Below, one piece after another: positions 1 to 6,474 of a DNA stretch of 13,629 nt (position 1 is its first letter; every line of letters starts with the position of its first letter). The notes under the pieces are model-generated. The model made no database searches and was not told where the DNA came from. It worked only from the letters and a program-made list of their open reading frames with translations. The stretch is from an uncultured Oscillospiraceae bacterium (GTDB taxonomy: Bacteria; Bacillota; Clostridia; Oscillospirales; Ruminococcaceae), in NCBI GenBank assembly GCA_900546885.1, contig UREN01000049.1:1-13629 (forward strand), written 5' to 3'. The translations under genes and the position numbers were made by a program.

Positions 1-29
1 CGCGGCGTTACAGCCGCGCGAGCCCTTTT
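1..29 (+). terminator. Possible hairpin terminator at window edge (weak)
   Basis: Bases 1-6 (CGCGGC) and 13-18 (GCCGCG) form a perfect 6-bp inverted repeat around a 6-base loop, with a short T run at 26-29. It could end a rightward gene lying outside the window, or follow asnA, which is read leftward. The stem may extend beyond the window start. The rest of 1-94 shows no gene and no clear terminator for asnA. Confidence 0.25.
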
Positions 30-94
30 GCATGGAGCCCCAAAACCGCGTTGAAAACAAGAAAGACTGGCCATTTCCCGGCAGGTGGGTACGG

Positions 95-1099
95 TTACAG
101 CAGCTGCACACCGGCCGCGGCGCAGGCCGCGCGGGTGGCGCCGTCCCACAGGGACACCTGCACTTCACCCACATGCGCCTTGCCCAGCATCAGCATGCAC
201 AGGCGGCTTTGGCCAATGCCGCCGCCAATGGTAAGGGGCAGTTTGCCCTCTAAAAGCGCCTTGTGGAAGGCCAGCTGGGCGCGCGCTTCACAGCCGGCAG
301 CCTTCAGCTGGGCGGCCAGGCTTTCGGCGTCCACACGGATGCCCATGCTGCTAATTTCCATAGCACAGCCCAGCGGCTCGTGCCAGAACAGGATATCCCC
401 GTTCAGCTGCCAATCGTCATAGTCTGGCGCGCGGCCGTCGTGCGGTGTGCCGCTGGCCAGCGGCGCGCCAATTTGCCCAATGAACACAGTGCGGCATTCC
501 CGGCAGATGGCGTTTTCACGCTGTTTGGGCGTCATGCCGGGCCAGCGGTCTTCCAGCTGCTGGCTTGTCACAAAGGTGACGCTGCGCTCCAGCTGCACGG
601 AAAGCTGAGGGAACTGCCACTTCACCTCGTCCAGTGTGCCGCACACGGCGTGCACAATGTCCTGCACGGTTTTTTCCAGGTAAGCCTGTGTGCGGTCTTC
701 CCGCACAATTACCTTTTCCCAGTCCCACTGGTCTACATAAATAGAGTGTAGGTTATCCAGCGCTTCGTCGCGGCGGATGGCGTTCATGTCTGCCACAAGC
801 CCGTTGCCGGGGAAAAAATCATACTCGTGCAGCGCAAGGCGCTTCCATTTCGCCAGCGAGTGCACCACCTGCGCGGTGCTGTGCACGGCGGGAATGTCGA
901 ACGCCACCGGGCGCTCCACACCGTTCAAATCGTCATTCAGGCCCAGGGCCGGGTCTACAAACAGCGGCGCCGTCACACGCTTCAGGTGCAGCGCGCTGCA
1001 CAGCTTTGCCAGAAAAACCTGCTTGATCAGCCCAATGGCTTTCTGTGTTTCATACAGCCCCAGTGTGCTTTCGTATCCCTGCGGAATTACCGTAGGCAT
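95..1099 (-). CDS. asnA: Aspartate--ammonia ligase (asparagine synthetase A)
   Basis: Makes asparagine from aspartate, ammonia and ATP (AMP-forming) in the cytoplasm; a class II aminoacyl-tRNA-synthetase-like fold. The protein is 334 residues, close to the roughly 330 of E. coli AsnA. Family signature blocks are visible in order: VHSLAKWKR (about 80-87), HSIYVDQWDWE (118-128), RAPDYDDW (233-240), LNGDI (242-246), SSMGIRVDA (250-258) and TIGGGIGQSRL (300-310), the last being the ATP-binding class II motif 3 region. The frame stays open upstream to 1240, but ATG 1099 is chosen because GGGGG lies 9 bases before it and similarity begins there. It is transcribed away from the ABC operon, from its own promoter at about 1197-1225. 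No glutaminase domain is present, so ammonia is the expected nitrogen donor. Identification is secure. Confidence 0.97.
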   Translation of the reverse strand: MPTVIPQGYESTLGLYETQKAIGLIKQVFLAKLCSALHLKRVTAPLFVDPALGLNDDLNGVERPVAFDIPAVHSTAQVVHSLAKWKRLALHEYDFFPGNGLVADMNAIRRDEALDNLHSIYVDQWDWEKVIVREDRTQAYLEKTVQDIVHAVCGTLDEVKWQFPQLSVQLERSVTFVTSQQLEDRWPGMTPKQRENAICRECRTVFIGQIGAPLASGTPHDGRAPDYDDWQLNGDILFWHEPLGCAMEISSMGIRVDAESLAAQLKAAGCEARAQLAFHKALLEGKLPLTIGGGIGQSRLCMLMLGKAHVGEVQVSLWDGATRAACAAAGVQLL

Positions 1100-1108
1100 T
1101 TTTTCATT

Positions 1109-1123
1109 CCCCCTTTTTTGGGG
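1109..1123 (-). promoter_or_regulatory. Hairpin over the asnA Shine-Dalgarno sequence
   Basis: On the asnA strand the leader reads CCCC, six A, GGGGG, so the ribosome binding site can pair with the C run just before it (4 bp, 6-base loop). Just 5' of this, an inverted repeat GGGCGG/CCGCCC (1141-1146 with 1121-1126) competes for the same C residues. The layout would allow control of translation start, but the stem is short and may be incidental. The sequence is seen; the function is inferred. Confidence 0.3.
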
Positions 1124-1196
1124 CGGCGCGCTTTGCCGGGCCGCCCTGCCGCGCGCTTGCACTGTGTGGCGCTGCGCGCAATTTCCCACGCTTTTT

Positions 1197-1225
1197 ATTA
1201 TAAAAAAAAGTGCGGCCCGGCGCAA
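1197..1225 (-). promoter_or_regulatory. asnA promoter
   Basis: On the minus strand a perfect -10 TATAAT (1202-1197) is preceded, 17 bases upstream, by TTGCGC (1225-1220), which keeps the TTG of a -35 box. Transcription would start near 1190, giving a leader of roughly 90 bases. The A/T-rich patch at 1192-1209 is the only one between asnA and the divergent ABC operon. It may also hold that operon's promoter (TATTAT at 1196-1201 on the plus strand), but no matching -35 is seen there. Confidence 0.7.
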
Positions 1226-1328
1226 GGGCGCGGGGTGCAAAGAAAGACGGGAACAACCCGGCCGCCATGAGCAAAACGCCGCCCTTGTGCATTGAATGGA
1301 GTATCAGCATAAAAAAGGGGCGATCGGC

Positions 1329-2090
1329 ATGGAGATCCTGCGCGTAGAGCACGTCGGGCTTACCTATCAGGCAAAGAACGGCGAGGTGAGCGCGTTTGAG
1401 GACATCAGCTTCGCGGTAGAAGAGGGGGAGTTCCTCAGCATCGTGGGGCCGTCTGGATGTGGAAAATCCACGCTGCTCAGCGTCATAGCAGGGCTTTTGC
1501 CGGCGACGAGGGGCGAAGTGTATGTGAAGGGGGAACGGGTGCACGGCACATCGCCGCACATTGGGTATATGCTGCAGCGCGACAACCTGCTGGAATGGCG
1601 CACCATTCTTTCCAACGTGCTGTTTGGGCTGGAGATACGCGGCACCAAAACGCCGCAGACGGTGGCGCGGGCAAAGCGCCTGCTGGAGACGTACGGGCTT
1701 TCCGCCTTTGCCGATAAATACCCGCGCCAACTCTCTGGCGGCATGCGCCAGCGCGCCAGCCTCATCCGTACGCTGGCGGCCGGGCCGGATATTCTGCTGT
1801 TGGATGAGGCCTTTTCCGCCCTGGATTATCAAACGCGCCTTTCCGTGGCCGCGGACGTGTTTCGCATTCTGAAAGCGGAAGGCGTCACCACGCTGATGGT
1901 GACGCATGACATCCCCGAGAGCATCTCGCTGGGCGACCGCATTATGGTGCTTTCGCAAAGGCCCGCCAAAATCAAAGAGGTGCTGAAGATAGACTTCGGG
2001 CCGGGCCGCACCCCGCTCTCCTGCCGGGCGCATCCGCGCTTTTCCGGCTACTTCGACCACATCTGGAAGGAGCTGCAGACCGATGACTGA
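1329..2090 (+). CDS. ABC transporter ATP-binding protein, nitrate/sulfonate/taurine family
   Basis: The ATPase subunit that powers an importer at the inner face of the membrane, 253 residues. Visible motifs are Walker A GPSGCGKST (40-48), Q-loop MLQRDNLL (Q83), signature LSGGMRQR (135-142), Walker B ILLLDE (145-150) and H-loop VTHD (H183). The order and the LSGGMRQR wording fit the SsuB/TauB/NrtD/ThiZ group. ATG 1329 is preferred over the upstream ATG 1296 because AAGGGG lies 8 bases before it. It overlaps the permease gene by 8 bases, so the two are translationally coupled. Family assignment is firm. The substrate cannot be read from the ATPase. Confidence 0.93.
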   Translation: MEILRVEHVGLTYQAKNGEVSAFEDISFAVEEGEFLSIVGPSGCGKSTLLSVIAGLLPATRGEVYVKGERVHGTSPHIGYMLQRDNLLEWRTILSNVLFGLEIRGTKTPQTVARAKRLLETYGLSAFADKYPRQLSGGMRQRASLIRTLAAGPDILLLDEAFSALDYQTRLSVAADVFRILKAEGVTTLMVTHDIPESISLGDRIMVLSQRPAKIKEVLKIDFGPGRTPLSCRAHPRFSGYFDHIWKELQTDD

Positions 2091-2889
2091 TAAGCCTGTC
2101 TCTGAAAACCGGGCGGCATACCTTGCCGGTGTGCGCCGCCGCACGCGATGGGTGCACGCCTGCCAGGTGGGGTTTCTTGCGCTGTTCCTTGCGCTGTGGG
2201 AGGGCCTTACCCGCGCAGGTGTGCTGGATGCATTCATCGTTTCCAGCCCTTCCCGTATTGTGGGCACCTTGCTGGATATGTCCCAAAACAACCTGGCGCT
2301 GCACATTGGCGTCACACTGTATGAAACGCTTACGGGGTTTTTGCTGGGGGTGGTTATCGGCCTTGCGTTGAGCATTGCGCTCTGGTGGTCCAGCTTTGCA
2401 TCCCGCGTGGCAGAGCCCTACCTGGTGGTGCTGAACAGCCTGCCCAAAATTGCCCTTGGGCCGGTGATTATCATTCTGGTGGGGGCGGGCACAAGCGCCA
2501 TCATCTTCATGGCGCTGGCTATTTCGCTCATCGTCACGGTGCTGGAGATGCTGGCCGGTTTTCGCAGCACCGATGCCGAAAGCATCAAAATGGCGCGCAC
2601 GTTCGGTGCCACCAAGCGGCAGATCTTTATCAAAATTGTTTTTCCGGCCAATTTAAAAACCATGTTCAACTCGCTGAAGGTGAATATCGGCCTCTCGCTG
2701 GTGGGTGTAATAGCGGGTGAGTTCCTTGTCAGCAAAGCGGGGCTGGGTTACCTGATTGTATATGGCGGCCAGGTGTTTCAAATGGACCTTGTGATGACGG
2801 GCGTCATCATCCTCAGCGTCATGGCGGCGCTGATGTACGAGAGCGTAGTGCTGCTTCAAAAGCTTGTGAACAAGCGCTTTGGGGGGTGA
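2083..2889 (+). CDS. ABC transporter permease, SsuC/TauC/ThiX-like
   Basis: Membrane subunit of the importer, 268 residues, of the binding-protein-dependent transport inner membrane family. It shows about six hydrophobic segments: around 26-43, 72-98, 113-132, 134-155, 200-222 and 232-254. The cytoplasmic EAA-type loop that docks on the ATPase is seen at about 157-190 (GFRSTDAESIKMARTFGAT followed by IFIKIVFPANL). AAGGAG at 2067-2072 lies 10 bases before the start, inside the ATPase gene. It is expected to act as a homodimer with two ATPase subunits. The substrate is not evident. Confidence 0.92.
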   Translation: MTDKPVSENRAAYLAGVRRRTRWVHACQVGFLALFLALWEGLTRAGVLDAFIVSSPSRIVGTLLDMSQNNLALHIGVTLYETLTGFLLGVVIGLALSIALWWSSFASRVAEPYLVVLNSLPKIALGPVIIILVGAGTSAIIFMALAISLIVTVLEMLAGFRSTDAESIKMARTFGATKRQIFIKIVFPANLKTMFNSLKVNIGLSLVGVIAGEFLVSKAGLGYLIVYGGQVFQMDLVMTGVIILSVMAALMYESVVLLQKLVNKRFGG

Positions 2890-2894
2890 CGCTG

Positions 2895-3008
2895 CGGGGC
2901 GCGGCACCCTTGCGCCGCCGGGCCCCGTTTGCGATAAAAGCCCGCAGGGCACGGCGCCATGGCATATGCACAGCTTTGCGCCAGGGCAAAGTGCCGTGCC
3001 CCGCGGGC
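2895..3008 (+). promoter_or_regulatory. Two large hairpins between permease and binding-protein genes
   Basis: The 145-base gap inside the ABC operon folds into two GC-rich hairpins. The first pairs CGGGGC (2895-2900) with GCCCCG (2922-2927) and GCGGC (2901-2905) with GCCGC (2914-2918), followed by TTT. The second has a 16-bp stem, 2940-2955 with 2993-3008, with one A-C mismatch, and encloses an inner hairpin CTTTGC/GCAAAG (2974-2979 with 2986-2991). There is no long T run, so full termination is unlikely. Such structures often set unequal levels of operon genes by partial termination or by protecting one processed end. That role is inferred. Confidence 0.55.
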
Positions 3009-3034
3009 ACACAAGAGAAAGGTGTGGTGTATCA

Positions 3035-4027
3035 ATGGGAAAGAAACTGGCTGCGGTGGTTTTATGCGCCGCCCTGTGCCTGACAGCCCTTGCGGGCTGT
3101 GGAACGGCGCAGGAAGAGCTGCAGAATGTGACGCTGTGCGAGGTGACGCACTCTATTTTCTATGCGCCGCAGTATGTGGCCATGGAATTGGGCTTTTTTG
3201 AGGAAGAGGGCCTCTCGGTAGAACTTTCCAATGGCGGCGGCGCCGATAAAGTGATGAGCGCCGTACTGTCCGGCAGTGTGGACATTGGCTTTGCCGGGCC
3301 CGAGGCCAGCGTGTATGTGTACAACGAGGGAAAAGAAGATTATACTCAGGTGTTTGCACAGGTGACACAGCGCGACGGCAGCTTTCTTGTGGCGCGCCAG
3401 CCCATGCCGGATTTTGAGTGGACGGACCTTGCCGGCGCACACATTTTGCCAGGGCGCAAGGGCGGGGTGCCCTACATGGCGTTTGAATATGCCCTGAAAC
3501 AGGCCGGGCTGGACACGGAAAAAGACGTTCTGCTGGATAATTCCGTGCAGTTCGATATGATGACAGGCGCCTTTTTGGGCGGCACCGGCGACTATGTCAC
3601 CATGTTCGAGCCGGCTGCCTCTTCGGTGGAGGCCGAGGGCAAAGGCTATATTGTGGCCAGTGTGGGCGAAGCCGCAGGCGAAATTCCCTATACGGCATAC
3701 TTTGCCAAGAAAAGCTACCTGGAAGAAAATGCCGATATCGTCCAGCGCTTTACCAATGCGGTGGCAAAGGGCCAGAAATGGGTGGCCGGGCACACGGCGC
3801 AGGAAATTGCCGAGGTGATTCAGCCGCAGTTTGCAGACACCGATGTTGCCCTGCTGGCAAGCGGCATCCAGCGCTATCAGGAAATCGGCGCTTACTGTGA
3901 AACGCCTGTCATGAGCGAAGAGAGCTTTGAGCTTTTGCAGACGGTGATGTCCTCTGCGGGCGAATTGGATCAGAAGGCCCCTTATGCGGAAGTGGTGAAC
4001 AATACTTTTGCAGAAAAAGCAGCCTGA
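3035..4027 (+). CDS. ABC transporter substrate-binding lipoprotein, NMT1/THI5-SsuA type
   Basis: Extracytoplasmic receptor of the importer, 330 residues. The N-terminus is a lipoprotein signal: Lys3-Lys4, a hydrophobic stretch to about residue 18, then lipobox LAGC with Cys22 as the lipidated residue. The mature part opens with the family pattern FYAPQYVAMELGFFEEEGL and ADKVMSAVLSGSVDIGFAGPE, typical of the NMT1/THI5-like and SsuA periplasmic-binding fold (thiamine precursors, sulfonates, nitrate, taurine). ATG 3035 is chosen because the signal peptide begins there and AAAGGTG lies upstream; the open frame from 2879 has no such support. It is the last gene of the operon, separated by structured RNA from the permease. 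The ligand is not predictable: sulfonate, a pyrimidine such as HMP, or another small polar compound remain possible. Confidence 0.9.
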   Translation: MGKKLAAVVLCAALCLTALAGCGTAQEELQNVTLCEVTHSIFYAPQYVAMELGFFEEEGLSVELSNGGGADKVMSAVLSGSVDIGFAGPEASVYVYNEGKEDYTQVFAQVTQRDGSFLVARQPMPDFEWTDLAGAHILPGRKGGVPYMAFEYALKQAGLDTEKDVLLDNSVQFDMMTGAFLGGTGDYVTMFEPAASSVEAEGKGYIVASVGEAAGEIPYTAYFAKKSYLEENADIVQRFTNAVAKGQKWVAGHTAQEIAEVIQPQFADTDVALLASGIQRYQEIGAYCETPVMSEESFELLQTVMSSAGELDQKAPYAEVVNNTFAEKAA

Positions 4028-4141
4028 AAAGACGATTGACCATGCTGTGCGGGCAAATTAACGCTTCAAAGGCAAGGCTTTTTTACGGCAAAACGCCGAG
4101 TGCGGGGGCGGCACGGTTTGAGCCCCTGACAGGGCAGGCAG

Positions 4142-4182
4142 AAACGCGCGGGGCGGCCAGCCGCCCTGCGCGTTTGCCCTTT
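4142..4182 (+). terminator. Terminator after the ABC operon
   Basis: AAACGCGCGGGGCGGC (4142-4157) pairs with GCCGCCCTGCGCGTTT (4160-4175) along its length with one G-T wobble. The innermost pair is probably open, leaving a 4-base loop. T-rich sequence TTTGCCCTTT follows. The A run on the left side would let it work on the other strand too. The rest of 4028-4240 shows no convincing gene. Confidence 0.7.
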
Positions 4183-4210
4183 GCGCGCCCGAAGAAAGGC
4201 TGCCCGGAAC

Positions 4211-4245
4211 GCAAGCTTGCAAACAGGCCCGGCGTGATTTATGAT
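4211..4245 (+). promoter_or_regulatory. ptsI promoter with overlapping palindrome
   Basis: -35 TTGCAA (4217-4222) and -10 TATGAT (4240-4245) are separated by exactly 17 bases, so transcription should start near 4252, about 46 bases before ptsI. A perfect 10-bp palindrome, GCAAGCTTGC (4211-4220), overlaps the -35 box and could be an operator half or a chance HindIII-type palindrome. Confidence 0.6.
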
Positions 4246-4297
4246 TAAATATAAGAAATATCCAGCAAAGAATATGCCGGCGCACAGGGGGGGTAAC

Positions 4298-6010
4298 ATG
4301 GTCTACTATGGCACAGGCATCTCGCGCGGCGTGGCTGCCGGGCCAATTTATTGCTACGAACCGTTTGTGCCCGCGCCGCCTTGCCCTGCACACGGCGGCA
4401 GCGTGGAGGAACAGCGGGCCCTGTATGAGGCTGCCAAACAAACTGCCCACGTGGAATTGAGCCGCATGTGCGCCCGGCTGGAGGCCAACAAGGCCGCCAT
4501 CTTCGAGGCGCACATGGATATCTTGGACGATGAAGTGATGGATGAGGATATCCTCGCGGGCATCGAGGGCGAGCAGTGGACGGCGCAGTGGGCGGTAGAG
4601 CAGGTGTATGAACACTACCGCGCCGTGCTGGGAAACGCGCCGGACGCACGGATCCGCGAGCGCGCGGCAGACCTTTCCGACGTGAAGCTGCGCCTGCTGC
4701 GCATTTTGCAGGGGGCGCCCGCGCGCGGCCTTGACAGCCTGGAGCGGCCGGTGATTGTGGCCGCGAAGGAATTGCTGCCCTCTGACACTGCCGCCATGGA
4801 CAGGGCCAATGTGCTGGGCATCGTCACCGAGATGGGCGGCGCCACCAGCCATTCTGCCATCCTTGCCAGAAGCTGGGGCATCCCCGCCGTGCTGGGCGTG
4901 GCGGGTTTAATGCAGGCTGTGCAGCACGGCGAAATGGCAGTGGTGGACGCCTGGGCTGGCACGCTGGAAACGCAGCCTTCGCCCGAACGGCTGGCTGCGG
5001 CACAGGCCGCGCGCGGAGAATGGCAGAGGCAGATGGAGGAAGAGGCTGCCTGGCTGGAAAGAGAGCCTCTTACAAAAGACGGCGTCAAAATAGACCTTGG
5101 CCTGAACCTTGGCAGCGCCGCCGGGCAAGAGCTGGCGGCCGCGCCGTATGCCGGCTTTGTGGGCCTGCTGCGCACAGAGTTCTTGTATATGGACGCCAGC
5201 CATTTTCCCACCGAGGACGAGCAGGCCGAACAATACGAAAAGGTGCTGCGCGCTTTTGGGCAGCGCCCGGTGGTGCTGCGCACGCTGGACCTTGGCGCCG
5301 ATAAAACGCTGCGCTATTTTCAGCTGCCCAAAGAGGACAACCCGGCCCTGGGCAGCCGCGCGCTGCGCCTGTGCTTTGAACACCCGCAGATGTTTCTCAC
5401 CCAGCTTCGCGCTGCGCTGCGCGCGGCGGTGCACGGCAATTTGTGGCTGATGTTCCCCATGGTGGGTTCGCTGGAGGACGTGCGCCGTGCCAGAGCCTTT
5501 GTAGAGCAGGCGCGCAGCCAGCTGGCCGGGCGGGGCGTGCGCGCGGGTGAGGTGAAGCTGGGCGCCATGATTGAGGTGCCCAGCGCCGCGCTGATGGCGC
5601 CGGAACTGGCGCGCGAGGTGGATTTTGCCTCCATTGGCACGAACGATTTGTGCCAGTACCTCACGGCGGCCGACCGCATGAACCCCGCCGTGGCCCCATA
5701 TTATCAAAGCTGGCATCCGGCGCTGTTCCGCCTTGTCGGCATGACGGCACAGGCGTTCGAACAGGCGGGCAAGCCCCTTTGCGTGTGCGGCGAACTGGGC
5801 GGCGACGCCCTGGCCGCCCCGGTGCTGGTGGGCCTTGGGCTGCGCAAGCTCTCTATGAATGCGGCCAGCCTGGCCTGCGTGAAGCAGGCCCTGGCGGGCA
5901 TGACGCTGGCCGAAATGCGCCAGCTTGCCGCCCGTGTGGCGGCATGTGCCGATGCGGAACAGGTGAAACAGGTGTTGCAGAAAACAGGGCGGCCGGCCGG
6001 TAACGGATAA
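4298..6010 (+). CDS. ptsI: Phosphoenolpyruvate--protein phosphotransferase (PTS enzyme I)
   Basis: First enzyme of the sugar phosphotransferase system: it takes phosphate from PEP onto a histidine and passes it to HPr, in the cytoplasm. The protein has 570 residues, near the 575 of E. coli EI. Visible parts are an N-terminal GISRGVAAGP start, an HPr-binding helical region (about 35-140), the phosphohistidine site GGATSHSAILARSWGIPAVLG with His185 (E. coli His189), then the PEP-binding barrel with LLRTEFLYM (290-298), IEVPSAALMAPELA (425-438), SIGTNDLCQYLTAADRMN (445-462) and VCGELGGD with the active Cys497. ATG 4298 is chosen over the ATG at 4241 because a run of seven G lies just before it and EI similarity begins there. 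No ptsH or crr lies next to it, unlike the usual ptsHI pair, so it is a single-gene unit with its own promoter and terminators. Confidence 0.97.
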   Translation: MVYYGTGISRGVAAGPIYCYEPFVPAPPCPAHGGSVEEQRALYEAAKQTAHVELSRMCARLEANKAAIFEAHMDILDDEVMDEDILAGIEGEQWTAQWAVEQVYEHYRAVLGNAPDARIRERAADLSDVKLRLLRILQGAPARGLDSLERPVIVAAKELLPSDTAAMDRANVLGIVTEMGGATSHSAILARSWGIPAVLGVAGLMQAVQHGEMAVVDAWAGTLETQPSPERLAAAQAARGEWQRQMEEEAAWLEREPLTKDGVKIDLGLNLGSAAGQELAAAPYAGFVGLLRTEFLYMDASHFPTEDEQAEQYEKVLRAFGQRPVVLRTLDLGADKTLRYFQLPKEDNPALGSRALRLCFEHPQMFLTQLRAALRAAVHGNLWLMFPMVGSLEDVRRARAFVEQARSQLAGRGVRAGEVKLGAMIEVPSAALMAPELAREVDFASIGTNDLCQYLTAADRMNPAVAPYYQSWHPALFRLVGMTAQAFEQAGKPLCVCGELGGDALAAPVLVGLGLRKLSMNAASLACVKQALAGMTLAEMRQLAARVAACADAEQVKQVLQKTGRPAGNG

Positions 6011-6024
6011 GGGCGCGGCGGGCG

Positions 6025-6061
6025 GTTTTGGCAGGCCGCGGGCCCGTTCTGCCTGCAAAAC
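6025..6061 (+). terminator. First hairpin after ptsI
   Basis: GTTTTG (6025-6030) plus CAGGC (6032-6036) pair with GCCTG (6051-6055) plus CAAAAC (6056-6061), 11 bp with one bulged G and a 14-base loop. It lies just before the stronger hairpin at 6071 and is probably part of a double terminator. It has no good T run of its own. Confidence 0.4.
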
Positions 6062-6070
6062 GATATTTTG

Positions 6071-6111
6071 TGCGGCCCGGGTGCGGCAAAACCGCGCCCG
6101 GGCCGCATTTT
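6071..6111 (+). terminator. Strong terminator after ptsI
   Basis: TGCGGCCCGGGTGCGG (6071-6086) pairs with CCGCGCCCGGGCCGCA (6092-6107), 16 bp with one G-T wobble and a CAAAA loop, followed by TTTT. It isolates ptsI from the pyrimidine operon, whose promoter begins 15 bases later. Confidence 0.8.
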
Positions 6112-6125
6112 GCCTGCGCAAAGCG

Positions 6126-6155
6126 TTGACAAGCCGGGGCGGAACATGCTACAAT
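6126..6155 (+). promoter_or_regulatory. Pyrimidine operon promoter
   Basis: Perfect -35 TTGACA (6126-6131), 18-base spacer, and -10 TACAAT (6150-6155) with an extended TGC just before it. Transcription should start near 6162. It is the best promoter in the window and drives the leader, attenuator and pyr genes. Confidence 0.85.
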
Positions 6156-6189
6156 ATCTTGAAAACCAGTGAAAGGCGGAGAGGACACG

Positions 6190-6246
6190 ATGGCGCATTG
6201 CCTGCGAAGCAAGACAGCCGTATGCGTTCGAAGCCTTATTGTTTGA
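6190..6246 (+). CDS. Putative 18-residue leader peptide of the pyr operon
   Basis: A short reading frame, MAHCLRSKTAVCVRSLIV, begins at ATG 6190 with a purine-rich GGCGGAGAGG ribosome binding site 5 bases upstream, and ends at TGA 6244-6246. The stop codon sits on the first two bases of the terminator stem that begins at 6245. A ribosome that reaches the stop would cover the left arm and block the hairpin. The last codons (CTT ATT GTT TGA) are U-rich in RNA, as expected where RNA polymerase would pause at low UTP. This layout matches the E. coli pyrBI leader principle, but homology is not claimed. It is only a prediction; the frame could be a chance ORF in a leader that folds as RNA. Confidence 0.45.
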   Translation: MAHCLRSKTAVCVRSLIV

Positions 6247-6277
6247 ACTTTTCCTTTTAAGGGAAAAGTTCTTTTTT
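6245..6277 (+). terminator. Intrinsic terminator/attenuator in the pyr leader
   Basis: GAACTTTTCC (6245-6254) pairs perfectly with GGAAAAGTTC (6262-6271) around a 7-base loop, and six T follow (6272-6277). It lies between the only visible promoter of the operon and its first gene, so it must be read through for expression. An alternative stem, GTTCGAA (6226-6232) with TTTGAAC (6242-6248), would take the base of the terminator left arm and could act as an antiterminator. No clear PyrR-type binding loop was recognised. Confidence 0.8.
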
Positions 6278-6295
6278 GTATCAGGAGGAAGCAGG

Positions 6296-6448
6296 ATGCG
6301 CTCTGTAAAAGTGATGCTGATGGGGCTGGCTGTTATACTGGCCGGGCTGGCCGCATCGGCAATGAACTTTTTCGGCCTGTGCGCGGCGGCTGCAGGGCTG
6401 CTGATTGCCCTGGCGGGCCTGCTTATGAAAGACGGCCGGGAAAAATAA
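6296..6448 (+). CDS. Small two-helix membrane protein, first gene of the pyr operon
   Basis: 50 residues, starting at ATG 6296 with AGGAGG (6283-6288) 7 bases upstream, an excellent ribosome binding site. Two hydrophobic segments, about 5-21 and 24-43, are joined by a tight turn (AMNFFG), with Lys/Arg at both ends (Arg2, Lys5; Lys45, Arg48, Lys50). A helical hairpin in the membrane is expected. It lies directly after the attenuator and 26 bases before pyrC, so it should be co-regulated with the pyr genes. No family is recognised. Possible roles are guesses: a small regulator or stabiliser of a transporter, or anchoring of the pyrimidine enzymes. The strong ribosome binding site argues that it is truly translated. 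Confidence 0.7.
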   Translation: MRSVKVMLMGLAVILAGLAASAMNFFGLCAAAAGLLIALAGLLMKDGREK

Positions 6449-6474
6449 AGAAGCGTTTGGAAGGGAGAGATACC

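Noticed and set aside
1099..1107. An ATG 8 bases before the asnA start that opens a six-codon frame overlapping it
   Set aside because: It is out of frame, too near the GGGGG ribosome site (only one base away) and probably arises by chance.
1203..1328. TPP or other known riboswitch before the ABC operon
   Set aside because: The region has small inverted repeats, but none of the conserved TPP core sequence (CTGAGA and the later conserved block) is present, and no other known class was recognised.
4036..4248. A 70-residue frame between the binding protein and ptsI
   Set aside because: It spans the terminator hairpin and the ptsI promoter and has no ribosome binding site or recognisable features.
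6162..6200. PyrR-binding loop in the pyr leader
   Set aside because: GGAGAGGAC resembles part of the PyrR consensus, but the surrounding bases and the expected stem were not found; the same bases serve as the leader ORF ribosome site.
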